DNA from: Candidatus Nitrohelix vancouverensis
GTDB lineage: Bacteria; Nitrospinota; Nitrospinia; Nitrospinales; VA-1
DNA length: 64,000 nt
Reading direction: 5' to 3'
NCBI GenBank assembly: GCA_015698305.1
Contig: CP048620.1
Location: forward strand, 2,502,001 to 2,566,000
Below the pieces are notes generated by a model. The model did no database searches. It was not told the origin of the DNA and saw only the letters and a program-made list of their open reading frames with translations. How positions within the stretch are numbered: the stretch's first letter is position 1; every line of letters starts with the position of its first letter. Positions 35,654-44,711 of the stretch are shown piece by piece. Both the position numbers and the translations under genes were made by a program.

Positions 35654-36025
35654 GTGCGCGCTTTGGTAATTGACGACTCAAGAGCAATCCGCTTGATATT
35701 AGGTCAAATTATGAAAAAAATTGGCTTTGAAGTCACCGAAGCCGGCAATGGTCAGGAAGCCCTGGACAAACTCAACCCCAATGAACCCTTTGAGCTTGCC
35801 CTGGTGGACTGGAACATGCCGGTTATGAACGGCTATGACTTTGTCCTCAATGTCCGTAAAGACCCCGCTTATAACGACATGAGGTTAATGATGGTCACCA
35901 CTGAGACAGAAATGTCCCAGGTTGTCAAGGCTTTGGAAGCAGGAGCGAATGAATATGTAATGAAACCATTCACTAAAGATATGATCGTGGAAAAACTATC
36001 CCTACTCGGATTAGACCTCGGATAG
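35654..36025 (+). CDS. Single-domain response regulator (CheY-like)
   Basis: 123 aa, GTG start with AAGGAGG 5 bases upstream. A stand-alone receiver domain: acidic pair Asp7-Asp8 in LVIDDSRAIR, phospho-acceptor Asp52 in LALVDWNMPVMNG, the Thr/Ser switch in MMVTTETEM, and the Lys in VMKPFTKDM. No output domain, as in CheY, which carries the phospho-signal to the flagellar motor. It is the first gene of a same-strand module with cheR and two CheX-like phosphatases, which would modify or dephosphorylate this class of protein. No CheA kinase is adjacent, so the phosphate donor must be encoded elsewhere. Confidence 0.93.
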   Translation: MRALVIDDSRAIRLILGQIMKKIGFEVTEAGNGQEALDKLNPNEPFELALVDWNMPVMNGYDFVLNVRKDPAYNDMRLMMVTTETEMSQVVKALEAGANEYVMKPFTKDMIVEKLSLLGLDLG

Positions 36026-36126
36026 CGTTCAAAGTGTAGAACCCGGTCATGTGAATATACGGCAGGTCATATAAATTAATTTGTCTTTCCAAAAGCCTCT
36101 GTTAGAAAAGTCTTAAAGGAAAAAGT

Positions 36127-36963
36127 ATGGCAAACAGTGCGGGCATCAGCCAAAGCGACTTTGAATTTATAAGCAAAATTGTAAGAGACAACTCTGCAAT
36201 TGTACTCGAAGCCGGCAAGGAATACCTTGTTGAATCGCGCCTCAGCCCTTTACTCAACTCAGAGAAATTAGGTTCCTACGAAGAGTTGGTAAAAAAAATG
36301 AGAAACGACGTTAGCCGGACCCTCGTCGGTAAAGTTGTCGAGGCCATGACAACGAATGAGACTTCATTCTTTCGCGACATTCACCCCTTCGAAGTTTTAA
36401 AAAGCGCCATCATCCCCGAACTCATTCAAAAACGCGAAGCCACCAGAGAGTTGAATATATGGTGCGGGGCCAGTTCCAGCGGTCAGGAACCTTTCAGCAT
36501 TGCCATGATGTTAAAAGAAAATTTTCCTAAACTGAATAATTGGAAACTGTATTTCATGGCAAGCGATATTTCAAAAGAAATGCAAACCCGTTGCAAGCAA
36601 GGTATCTTCAGTCAATTGGAGATCAACCGGGGCTTGCCTGCAGCCCTCATGGTCAAGTATTTTCAGCGCAATGGCACCTCCTGGCAGATCAAGCCTGAAA
36701 TTCAGAATATGGTCGATTTCCAGATCATGAATCTTTCCGGAAGTTGGCCCATGATACCCAAACTCGACCTGGTAATGATGCGCAATGTACTCATCTACTT
36801 TGACGTGCCTACAAAGAAACTCATTCTCGGCAAAGTAAGGAACCTGTTGAAGCCCGATGGATACCTGTTCCTTGGAGCCGCTGAAACCACTCTCAATCTT
36901 GATGAAAATTTTGAACGTATGAATTTCAAACAATCTGGATGCTACCGACTCAAACAAGGCTGA
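36127..36963 (+). CDS. cheR: CheR-type chemoreceptor methyltransferase
   Basis: 278 aa, typical length, AAGGA upstream of ATG. The N-terminal helical CheR domain (FEFISKIVRDNSAIVLEAGK, then YLVESRLSPLL) precedes the SAM-binding domain with TNETSFFRD, LNIWCGASSSGQEPFSIAMM, FMASDISKEMQTRC, LDLVMMRNVLIYFD and GYLFLGAAETT. CheR methylates glutamates on methyl-accepting chemotaxis proteins using SAM and sets adaptation. It is 101 bp after the receiver gene and is followed 3 bp later by the first CheX-like gene. No cheB is seen here. Confidence 0.95.
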   Translation: MANSAGISQSDFEFISKIVRDNSAIVLEAGKEYLVESRLSPLLNSEKLGSYEELVKKMRNDVSRTLVGKVVEAMTTNETSFFRDIHPFEVLKSAIIPELIQKREATRELNIWCGASSSGQEPFSIAMMLKENFPKLNNWKLYFMASDISKEMQTRCKQGIFSQLEINRGLPAALMVKYFQRNGTSWQIKPEIQNMVDFQIMNLSGSWPMIPKLDLVMMRNVLIYFDVPTKKLILGKVRNLLKPDGYLFLGAAETTLNLDENFERMNFKQSGCYRLKQG

Positions 36964-36966
36964 GCT

Positions 36967-37428
36967 ATGGACATCAACTATAACGAGGAAATCATCCAAT
37001 ACACCCGGGACATCTGGAGCCAGATACTTGGATTGGATGTTCAACCCACCGAAGAAGACTTCAAACTCGAAAGCGCCAACAATACCCTGTCCGGCTGTGT
37101 CCAGATTATGGGAGCATGGAAAGGAAGCGTCATCCTCATTTGTCCCGTTCCATTAGCAAGGAAAGCCGCCGCAATCATGTTCAGCATTCCCGAGGAACAA
37201 GCATCTCAGGAAGATATTAAGGACGCGCTTGGAGAAATTACAAACATGACAGGCGGAAATATAAAATCCCTGGTGCATTCAGGCGATGAACAATGCGTCC
37301 TGTCCCTACCCGCCGTAGCGTTTTCCGACAACGAAATGCATGTCCCCGGAACCAAACAGGTTTCCAGAGTCAACTTCAAGCAGGAGAATCAGACTTTTGT
37401 TGTGTGCCTGATGAAAAAAGTAGACTAA
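36967..37428 (+). CDS. CheX-like CheY-P phosphatase (copy 1)
   Basis: 153 aa, 3 bp after cheR. The CheX/CheC fold is recognised from the repeated beta-alpha pattern (CVQIMGAWKGSVILICPVPL, ARKAAAIMFSIPEEQ) and the phosphatase helix DALGEITNMTGGNIKSLV, where Glu90 and Asn93 form the E-x2-N catalytic pair. This family hydrolyses CheY-P to reset the signal. A paralogue follows immediately; the two share about a third of their residues by eye, so they arose by duplication and may differ in the response regulator they serve. Confidence 0.85.
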   Translation: MDINYNEEIIQYTRDIWSQILGLDVQPTEEDFKLESANNTLSGCVQIMGAWKGSVILICPVPLARKAAAIMFSIPEEQASQEDIKDALGEITNMTGGNIKSLVHSGDEQCVLSLPAVAFSDNEMHVPGTKQVSRVNFKQENQTFVVCLMKKVD

Positions 37429-37446
37429 CGCTTTCTTGGAAGGATC

Positions 37447-37881
37447 ATGGATTCTCTAAAACCACAAGTGACTGATATAGCGACCATGGTGTGGGACACC
37501 ATGTTCGCATTGACCATCACGCCGACTCCGGTACCAGCCAAGCTGGAAGGCGATTTTAGAATAGGCCTGATTCATATTACCGGAGAATGGAATGGCTCCG
37601 CGAATATCAATATATCCGGCCCGTTGGTTGAGCGACTTGCGGCCATCATCTTCTCAACTCCTGAACCAACACGCGATGAAATTCAAGACGCTACAGGTGA
37701 AATCATCAATATGATAGGCGGCAACATTAAAGCCATTCTTCCAGAACCCAATCACCTTTCAGTTCCAGATGTCATTTGGGAGGGGGAATCCTACTCATGG
37801 CCAGACAACACAATCACTTTAGACATGGGCTTCGCTTGCGAAGGACAGCCTGTGCAAATACAACTTCGACAAACGCTGTAA
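37447..37881 (+). CDS. CheX-like CheY-P phosphatase (copy 2)
   Basis: 144 aa, 18 bp after copy 1, AAGGA before ATG. Same CheX-type layout: IGLIHITGEWNGSANINISG, ERLAAIIFSTPEPT, then the phosphatase helix DATGEIINMIGGNIKAILPE with Glu85 and Asn88, and a PDVIWEGESYSWPDN strand. It is slightly shorter than copy 1 and more acidic. Both copies keep the catalytic pair, so neither looks inactive. It ends 76 bp before the 3' end of the oppositely oriented response-regulator gene. Confidence 0.82.
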   Translation: MDSLKPQVTDIATMVWDTMFALTITPTPVPAKLEGDFRIGLIHITGEWNGSANINISGPLVERLAAIIFSTPEPTRDEIQDATGEIINMIGGNIKAILPEPNHLSVPDVIWEGESYSWPDNTITLDMGFACEGQPVQIQLRQTL

Positions 37882-37957
37882 AAAATACCTGCCTCAGCAG
37901 CGATGTCAGCTCAATAGACGCCCCAGCAACACAACTCACCAGCGTTATTCAGCAAAG

Positions 37958-38617
37958 CTATATATAAAGCTTGTTCACAAAAGCGTAATGCGCCAACTGA
38001 ACATTATTCTTTAAATTCATCTTGGTGAGAATACGCGCGCGATGCGTATTAACGGTGGGAATACTCAAAAACAACTCTTCCGCAATCTCCCTCACTGTTT
38101 TTCCCGACGCGATCAAGCAAAGAATTTGTAATTCGCGAGGAGATAACAATTCATGCGGCAATTGGTTCGCGCTATCCCCCTGCGTCAACTGCTTTGCAAG
38201 TTGCTCCGTCAATGAAGGACCAAAATATTTTTTTCCAGAAGCCACAATTCGCAACGCCTGCACCAACTCCTCTGATGCGCTCGTTTTACAAACATAGCCC
38301 GAAGCCCCCGCCTTAATGCACTGCAATGCGTATTCGCTTTCCGGGAACACGCTCAGCACAAGCACTTTCAAATCGGGTTTTTCCATTCTGATATGCATCA
38401 TCACATCCCAACCGCTCTTCTCGGGCATGCTGATATCAAGAAGGATCATATCCGTCTCCGTATGCTTTATCATTTCGAGCAACTCGTTGCCGTCGCTGGC
38501 TTCTCCAACAATATCAAACTCGCCAATCTCTGAAATGATGTCCTTGATACCGCGACGCACCACAGAATGATCTTCAGCGATTATGATTCGAATCTGCTTC
38601 GTCATTTTTTCACTCAT
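37958..38617 (-). CDS. NarL/FixJ-type response regulator
   Basis: 219 aa from ATG 38617, which overlaps the kinase stop by 4 bp (ATGA); upstream in-frame codons are rejected. The receiver domain has Glu15-Asp16 and phospho-acceptor Asp61 in MILLDISMPEKSG, plus the Lys/Thr switch in GYVCKTSASEEL. The C-terminal LuxR/NarL helix-turn-helix reads LLSPRELQILCLIASGKTVR, EIAEELFLSIPTVNTHRARI. It should act as a DNA-binding transcription factor phosphorylated by the kinase encoded just upstream. The pair is divergent from nxrABC, so it is a prime candidate for an nxr regulator (inference). Confidence 0.95.
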   Translation of the reverse strand: MSEKMTKQIRIIIAEDHSVVRRGIKDIISEIGEFDIVGEASDGNELLEMIKHTETDMILLDISMPEKSGWDVMMHIRMEKPDLKVLVLSVFPESEYALQCIKAGASGYVCKTSASEELVQALRIVASGKKYFGPSLTEQLAKQLTQGDSANQLPHELLSPRELQILCLIASGKTVREIAEELFLSIPTVNTHRARILTKMNLKNNVQLAHYAFVNKLYI

Positions 38618-40626
38618 GTATTTAACAAAGGAACGCTGATATAAACCTGCGTGCCCTCCCCTGGCGTTCCTGATATGCTGAATTCCCCGCCCCATTCCAT
38701 CACACGCTCCCGCATCCCCGTCAAACCGAACGAGTTGGAATTATACATGCGGCTCGGTTCGATGCCCTTCCCGTCGTCCTTCACCGTCAAGGTAAGCGAC
38801 GAACCATTTTTGACAAACTGAACATCGACATGCTTCGCTCTGGAATGTTTAACGATGTTCGTCAAGGTTTCCTGATACACGCGATAGATCAAGGTTGAAA
38901 GATCAGGGTGCAGGGTAGGCACTTGATCAGAAATATGCAAGTCACATTTAACGCCGGTCGCGTTCACAAACTTTTCAGTTTCCAGTTTCAAGGTTTCAAA
39001 CAGGCCCATAACATTCAGGACATGAGGGCGTAACTCAGAAGTGATGCGATTCAATTCCTCAATCGTCCTGTCAATATGCGTCATCATATAATTGATTTTA
39101 TCTTCAATATCTTTAGTCCCATTAGAACTCCCCAAGTTTTTCTGCTTGAGCCAGGACAAGTCCAGCTTACTGATCGTCAGCGCCTGACCAAGTTCATCGT
39201 GAATTTCTCTGGCAATGCGAGTCCGCTCTTCCTCTCGCACATTTTCCAGTTGGTTGTAGAGGTTGCGTAATTTGACGTTGGAATCAGCCAATTCAAGCGC
39301 GCCGGTAAAACGACTCGCCGCGCTCCCAAGCGCCTGACCGAGCCAGACCAGCATACTATTCTCTTCAACCAGAAAAACTTGATCGTCAGGAACAGAAGGT
39401 TTCTCTATATAACAAACCTCAATCATACCTCTGACTTTATCCTCGACAGCAATCGGAGTGGACATCATACAATCCGATGGAGGGAGACATTCCGATCCGT
39501 ATATTTTCCCATCAAAAGTAATACGAACACGGGTCAGCTCCGGATATTGCCATGCGGGAATCAAAAGAGATTCTATAGAACTCAGTATATCATCCATAGA
39601 CGAACTTCGATTGATCAACTTTGCAACCTCGCTCATACAAGTCAATTCCTTGACCCGCTCTCGCAAAGATATCAAAATCGTTTCCATATCTTCTGCAGAA
39701 AAACATCGCTCCAGAGCTCGCCCGATCTGCACGCCAATCTGGTGCATCAGCTCCAGCAAATCACTGTCCGAATTCGTCGGACGACTGAAAAAGAATTCCA
39801 TAACGCCAGTGATTTTATCCCCAATAAAAATGGGAAACGCAAAACAGGATTTTATAGACAAGCTATCCTGATGATGCGCTCTTGGAAAATTGATATCTTT
39901 AGATACCTGTTCGATCCAAACCGGCTTTCTCGACTCATGCACCAAACCTGGCAGACCAATACCAGACTCGAAAATATGGTGCTCTGTCAATTCGCGAAAA
40001 TCCTTATACTCCTCTTCATCCTCCATGTACCAGATTTTTTCAGGCAATAATCGACTCGAATACCTGTCTTCAGCAAGGTACAAATGACCGACTTGAGCAT
40101 TAGACAATTCACTAATTTTATACAAACAAAACTTAAGAATATCCTCGATCTCAATTTCCTCATTGACCTTTTCAGCAATCTGTTTGTGTAGCTCCAGGTA
40201 ATGATTCTTCTTTTCGAGATCCAACTTCGCCTCATTTAAGGAACGCGTTCTCTCAGTAATCAAATCATCCTGATTCATGTGAATTCGTTTCAGGTCCATA
40301 GACGCGTTGAATTTCTTCAGGCACAACAAGGCCATCATCCAAACAGTGAAAATTGAAATGCCCCGGTTGATGAGAACTTTCCATATCTCCCCTCCTTCTG
40401 GAGAGAAAAAATATCCAATCACCGTTAGAACGGTTCCCAAGATCGCTCCAACTAATATCAGTTTCTTATCAAGAGCCAGCAAACCAATTAAAGAGAGAAC
40501 CGCGTAAAGACTGCCATCCACCACACCTAGAGGAAGAACCAGATCAATAACAAAAATTACAACCGTAGCCAAACAAGCGATTGAATAGTAAACAAAAGGC
40601 GGAATGGAGCTTCTATTAATAGGCAT
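38614..40626 (-). CDS. Membrane sensor histidine kinase with GAF domain (NarX/HisKA_3 type)
   Basis: 670 aa. Residues about 10-105 hold four membrane helices (YYSIACLATVVIFVIDLVLP, LYAVLSLIGLLAL, LILVGAILGTVLTVIGYFF, ISIFTVWMMALLCL) without a large periplasmic loop. A coiled linker leads to a GAF domain (about 150-320; PIFIGDKITGVMEFFFSRPT) and a second GAF-like stretch, then HisKA_3 with the phospho-accepting His in REIHDELGQALTISKLDLSW and an HATPase (YRVYQETLTNIVKHSRAKHV, DDGKGIEP, GLTGMRERVMEWGGEFSISG). It phosphorylates the coupled NarL-type regulator. The signal may be sensed in the membrane or by GAF. It is divergent from nxrA with 540 bp between. Confidence 0.93.
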   Translation of the reverse strand: MPINRSSIPPFVYYSIACLATVVIFVIDLVLPLGVVDGSLYAVLSLIGLLALDKKLILVGAILGTVLTVIGYFFSPEGGEIWKVLINRGISIFTVWMMALLCLKKFNASMDLKRIHMNQDDLITERTRSLNEAKLDLEKKNHYLELHKQIAEKVNEEIEIEDILKFCLYKISELSNAQVGHLYLAEDRYSSRLLPEKIWYMEDEEEYKDFRELTEHHIFESGIGLPGLVHESRKPVWIEQVSKDINFPRAHHQDSLSIKSCFAFPIFIGDKITGVMEFFFSRPTNSDSDLLELMHQIGVQIGRALERCFSAEDMETILISLRERVKELTCMSEVAKLINRSSSMDDILSSIESLLIPAWQYPELTRVRITFDGKIYGSECLPPSDCMMSTPIAVEDKVRGMIEVCYIEKPSVPDDQVFLVEENSMLVWLGQALGSAASRFTGALELADSNVKLRNLYNQLENVREEERTRIAREIHDELGQALTISKLDLSWLKQKNLGSSNGTKDIEDKINYMMTHIDRTIEELNRITSELRPHVLNVMGLFETLKLETEKFVNATGVKCDLHISDQVPTLHPDLSTLIYRVYQETLTNIVKHSRAKHVDVQFVKNGSSLTLTVKDDGKGIEPSRMYNSNSFGLTGMRERVMEWGGEFSISGTPGEGTQVYISVPLLNT

Positions 40627-41166
40627 GATTCACTTTGAGCAATTTAAATCGTAATTGATATCCTTAAAAAAGCATTCTATTACCGCTGAAATGCATTTAT
40701 CAAGCATTCATTATCCCAGTGAAATCAGCGCTGAAACACAATTTCACCAAGCACAGAATTACATTCAAACATTTTGCAAAGCTCTAACTATCCAGCCCAG
40801 CTAGCCTTAGCCTGATTGATCAAAAAACGGTGACGAGGCAGGCCTTAACAGCGATACATACTCACCCACCCCACAACTACATGCGATTCATATTTTTTAC
40901 TACACAGAATAATACTTCTGATGATTTCCCATATTCTTCAACGGTGCTAGTTTCAAACATGCTTTCTCGATCCTGAAAAAGAAGTAATCCGGGATAAGAC
41001 AATCGAAAGCAGTAACACCCCGATTGGGTTAGCGCTACCAACCCATTCCTTATGTTGTTTGAATCGAATTATGACTTTGTTTGTAGTTCGACAAAAGCAG
41101 TCTGAGTTTTAGCAGGATGAAGCACTTCAAGTTTATTAGTACTTATTATAAATCAGGAGGAATTTC
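40627..41166. promoter_or_regulatory. Divergent regulatory region between sensor kinase and nxrA
   Basis: 540 bp without a gene, AT-rich. It must hold the promoters of the kinase (leftward) and of nxrABC (rightward). An inverted repeat at 41025-41045 has arms TGGGTT and AACCCA around a spacer that contains the perfect palindrome TAGCGCTA (41030-41037), 121 bp before ATG; it is a candidate operator. The nxrA Shine-Dalgarno AGGAGG (41156-41161) is strong. A TATAAA lies at about 41147 but too close to the Shine-Dalgarno for a normal leader. I found no convincing -35/-10 pair, which could mean an activator-dependent promoter. Confidence 0.5.
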
Positions 41167-44100
41167 ATGAGACTAAACAGAAGGAAATTCTTGCAAGTGA
41201 GCGCTGGCGTAGCGACAGCTATGGCGTTGTCTAGCAAGAAAGTGGGAGCACAGTTGAAGCCGGTAGTAAAAGTAGGCAATCCGTTGGAAGCGTATCCGGA
41301 TCGTCGCTGGGAGGAAGTATATCGAGATCAATATAAGTATGAGCGTTCGTTCACGTATTGTTGTTCGCCGAACGACACGCATCAATGTCGCGTTCGCGGC
41401 TTTGTGCGTAACGGCATTCTGATGCGTATCGAGCAAAACTATGACCATCACAAAGTACGCGATTTGTACGGCAACCAGGCAGACGCCGCGTGGAACCCAC
41501 GCATGTGTTTGCGCGGTATGACCTTCCCGCGTCGCGCGTATGGTCCTTATCGCAACAAGTACCCGATGATTCGTGTTGGCTGGAAGCAATGGGCTGATGA
41601 CGGATTCCCTTATCTCGACAAGGAGAATCGGGAAAAATATAAGTTCACGAGCCGCGGCACGGACGAATTCGTTCGTATGACGTGGGATCAAACGTTCACG
41701 TACCTCGCAAAAGGCCATGTTGCTATCGGTAAAGCATACAGCGGCGCTCGCGGCGCACAGCGTTTGAAAAACGAAGGCTATCAGCCTGAGATGATCGAAG
41801 CCATGGGCGGATCCGGCGCGCGCGTAATGAAGTATCGCGGCGGCATGGGTCTGTTGGGCGTTGTTGGTAAATACGGTATTTACCGAATCGCTAATATGCT
41901 CGGTCTTCTGGATTCGATCGTTCGTGGTCGAGGACCGGGTCAGGTATTGGGCGGCCGCGCATGGTGTAACTACACCTGGCATGGCGACCAGGCTCCGGGT
42001 CATTCCTGGGTTCATGGTATGCAGACCTCGGACATCGACTTTGCTGACCATCGTTATGCAAAGTTGACGATCCAATGGGGTAAAAACCTGATCGAAAACA
42101 AAATGCCTGAAGCGCATTGGTACACGGAGATCATGGAACGCGGCGGTACGCTGGTTGCAGTTTCTCCCGAGTACAATCCTCCGGCAACGAAAGCTGACTA
42201 CTGGATCCCGGTACGTGCAGGTCTTTCCGACACCTCCCTGTTCCTGGGTTGTGCGAAGATCATCATGGACGAAGGTCTGGTAGACGTGAACTACGTGAAG
42301 GAATACACGGATATGCCTTTGCTGGTTCGAACCGACAACCTGATTCGACTGCATCCGGATGATTTCATTCCCGGCTACCGCAACCAGGATCTCCCGAAAG
42401 ACGGCTTCACCACGAAGTGGATGAAGAACTTCAATCGAGACAAAATCCCGGATTTCGTAGTTTGGGATTCCAACACCGACAAACCAGTCGCAATCACGCG
42501 CGAAGATATTGGCGCCAAAATGCGACGCAAGAACATTGATCCTGTTCTCGACGGTGTATTTGACGTAAAACTCGTCAATGGCAAAACCATCACGGTAATG
42601 CCCTTGTATGAAATGTATAAAATCCACCTGAAGGATTACGACATCGACACGGTCAATCAGATCTGTCATGCGCCGAAGGACTTGATCGTCCGTCTGGCTC
42701 GCGACATCGGAACGATCATGCCGGTTGAAATCCACTACGGTGAAGGTATCAACCATTACTTCCACGCTACGATGCATAACCGCGCTTCGTATGTGCCGCT
42801 GATGTTGACGGGTAACGTCGGACCGAAGGGTTCGGGTTCTCACACATGGGCAGGTAACTACAAAGCTGGTAACTATCAAGGCTCCCATTGGTCGGGACCT
42901 GGATTCGCATCGATGGTTGCGGAAGATCCTTTCAACCCGGTTCTTGACATTGCCAAGAATGCGGACTGGAAAGATATTAAAGGTTACATGAAGGGCGAGG
43001 AAGTGAGCTACTGGGCGCATCGCGACAAGGCGTTGATCGTTAATACGCCGCGTTACGGTCGTAAAGTGTTCACCGGTCGTTCTCATATGCCGACCCCTTC
43101 AAAGTTGATCTGGTTCGTTAACGTTAACGTAATCAACAACGCAAAATGGTTCTACGAGCTGGTGTTCAACACGAACAACAACGTAGACATGATCGTCGCA
43201 CAGGACATCGAGTTTACCGGTTCCTGCGAATACGCCGATCTTATCCTCGCGCCAAACTGCTGGGCAGAGTTCGAAAGTTACGAGATCACTTCATCTTGTT
43301 CGAACCCCTTCCATCAGATCTGGGGCGGCACCGGCATTAAGCCGATTTTCGATACGATCGACGACAACTTGATTCATCGTGAATTCTCCAGACGTTTGGC
43401 AGAAGTAACGGGCGACAAGCGTTTCGCAGATTACATGAAAGTGTATGAAGGCGAAGCTCCAAACCGCACGAAAGCGATGATTCGACGCTTGTTCACGACG
43501 TCCACGTCGGGTATGGGTTACAACATCGACGACATCATCAACGGCAAATATGGTGAGCCGGGTTGTTGTCTGTTGCTGTATCGTACCTATCCGCGTTCTC
43601 CGTTCTGGGAGATGTACACGGAGTCCAAACCTTTCTACACCCGCCATGGCCGCATTCAGTTCTACAATGACGAGCCGGAAGCGATCGAGTTTGGTGAAAA
43701 CTTCATCGTACATCGAGAAGGACCGGAAGCTACGCCTTACCTGCCGAACGTCATCGTGTCGACGAATCCTTACATTCGTCCCGACGACTACGGGATTCCG
43801 GAAGACGAGCAGGATCCGGATCTTCGCCACGTCCGCAACATCAAGAAGCCTTGGTCTGCGGTTCGAACGACGAAGAACTTCCTGTGGGAGAAGGGTTACC
43901 GCTTCTACTGCGTAACGCCGAAATCCAGACATACCGCGCATTCGTCCTGGGCGACGACTGACTGGAACATGATCTGGAACAACAACTTCGGCGATCCTTA
44001 CCGCATGGACAAACGTTCACCGGGTGTTGGTGAATGGCAGGTTCATATGAACCCGTTCTTGTGTAAGGACCTTGGTATCAACGACGGTGACTATGTGTAT

Positions 44101-44628
44101 TGTGACGCGAACCCGGCTGACCGACCTTACATGGGTTGGAAACCTTCGGATCCGCGCTACAAAGTCGCCCGCCTGATGCTTCGCGCGAAATACAACCCAT
44201 CTTATCCGTACCACACCACGATGATGAAACATGCAACGTGGCAGTCTACGGAGCGATCGGTTAAAGCGCATGAAGAACGACCTGACGGTCGCGCGATGTC
44301 GATGACGACTCCGTATCAATCCAACTTCCGATACGGCGGACAGCAATCGATCACGCGTTCATGGTTGATGCCGATGCAACAGACGGACAGCTTGTTCCAT
44401 AAAGCGAAATCGAAAATGAAGTTTATGCACGGTTACGAAGCAGATAACCATGCAGTAAACGCAGTGCCGAAGGAAACTTTGGTTAAATTTTCGAAAGCGG
44501 AAGACGGTGGATTGCATGGTAAGGGCCTGTGGGAACCGGTCCGAACCGGCTACACTCCAGAGTCTCCGTTGAAAGATCGTTTTGCGGAGATGTACCTTGC
44601 TGGTCAGTATGTCCGTGTGAAGATCTAA
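41167..44628 (+). CDS. nxrA: Nitrite oxidoreductase alpha subunit (molybdopterin, periplasmic type)
   Basis: 1153 aa, AGGAGG before ATG. It oxidises nitrite to nitrate at a molybdenum bis-MGD centre and passes electrons to NxrB. A twin-arginine signal opens the protein (LNRRKFLQVSAGVATAMAL), so the folded enzyme is exported. The cluster region has Cys66-x3-Asp70-x3-Cys74-x38-Cys113 (CCSPNDTHQC, PRMCLRG). Asp274 in TWHGDQAPGHSW aligns with the Mo-ligand Asp of NarG. Further type II DMSO-reductase marks are KLTIQWGKNLIENKMPEAHW, the VSPEYNPPATKADYW stretch and GNVGPKGSGSHTWAGNYKAG. It is the first gene of nxrABC. Codon use is strongly biased, giving long open antisense frames. Confidence 0.97.
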   Translation: MRLNRRKFLQVSAGVATAMALSSKKVGAQLKPVVKVGNPLEAYPDRRWEEVYRDQYKYERSFTYCCSPNDTHQCRVRGFVRNGILMRIEQNYDHHKVRDLYGNQADAAWNPRMCLRGMTFPRRAYGPYRNKYPMIRVGWKQWADDGFPYLDKENREKYKFTSRGTDEFVRMTWDQTFTYLAKGHVAIGKAYSGARGAQRLKNEGYQPEMIEAMGGSGARVMKYRGGMGLLGVVGKYGIYRIANMLGLLDSIVRGRGPGQVLGGRAWCNYTWHGDQAPGHSWVHGMQTSDIDFADHRYAKLTIQWGKNLIENKMPEAHWYTEIMERGGTLVAVSPEYNPPATKADYWIPVRAGLSDTSLFLGCAKIIMDEGLVDVNYVKEYTDMPLLVRTDNLIRLHPDDFIPGYRNQDLPKDGFTTKWMKNFNRDKIPDFVVWDSNTDKPVAITREDIGAKMRRKNIDPVLDGVFDVKLVNGKTITVMPLYEMYKIHLKDYDIDTVNQICHAPKDLIVRLARDIGTIMPVEIHYGEGINHYFHATMHNRASYVPLMLTGNVGPKGSGSHTWAGNYKAGNYQGSHWSGPGFASMVAEDPFNPVLDIAKNADWKDIKGYMKGEEVSYWAHRDKALIVNTPRYGRKVFTGRSHMPTPSKLIWFVNVNVINNAKWFYELVFNTNNNVDMIVAQDIEFTGSCEYADLILAPNCWAEFESYEITSSCSNPFHQIWGGTGIKPIFDTIDDNLIHREFSRRLAEVTGDKRFADYMKVYEGEAPNRTKAMIRRLFTTSTSGMGYNIDDIINGKYGEPGCCLLLYRTYPRSPFWEMYTESKPFYTRHGRIQFYNDEPEAIEFGENFIVHREGPEATPYLPNVIVSTNPYIRPDDYGIPEDEQDPDLRHVRNIKKPWSAVRTTKNFLWEKGYRFYCVTPKSRHTAHSSWATTDWNMIWNNNFGDPYRMDKRSPGVGEWQVHMNPFLCKDLGINDGDYVYCDANPADRPYMGWKPSDPRYKVARLMLRAKYNPSYPYHTTMMKHATWQSTERSVKAHEERPDGRAMSMTTPYQSNFRYGGQQSITRSWLMPMQQTDSLFHKAKSKMKFMHGYEADNHAVNAVPKETLVKFSKAEDGGLHGKGLWEPVRTGYTPESPLKDRFAEMYLAGQYVRVKI

Positions 44629-44636
44629 GTGGGATT

Positions 44637-44660
44637 CGGGGGTCCCTTGTGGGACCCCCG
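44637..44660 (+). other. Perfect hairpin between nxrA and nxrB
   Basis: Arms CGGGGGTCCC and GGGACCCCCG, 10 bp each with no mismatch, and loop TTGT; the hairpin starts 8 bp after the nxrA stop. It is followed by GTCTTAACTT, not a T run, so it looks like an mRNA-stability or processing element rather than a complete terminator. It could adjust the ratio of NxrA to NxrB or protect the nxrA message 3' end. Confidence 0.8.
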
Positions 44661-44711
44661 GTCTTAACTTTAAGATAAACTAACCTTAAACAAGTTTAGG
44701 GAGGAAGTATA

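Noticed and set aside
41173-43086. A 637-codon open frame antisense to nxrA
   Set aside because: It is the shadow of nxrA codon bias: no ribosome-binding site, Arg/Val-rich composition without a recognisable fold, and the sense gene is unmistakable.
43291-43941. A 216-codon open frame antisense to nxrA 3' part
   Set aside because: Composition and position match a codon-bias shadow.
44637-44660. Calling the nxrA-nxrB hairpin a transcription terminator
   Set aside because: No T run follows and nxrB needs the upstream promoter; a stability or processing role fits better.
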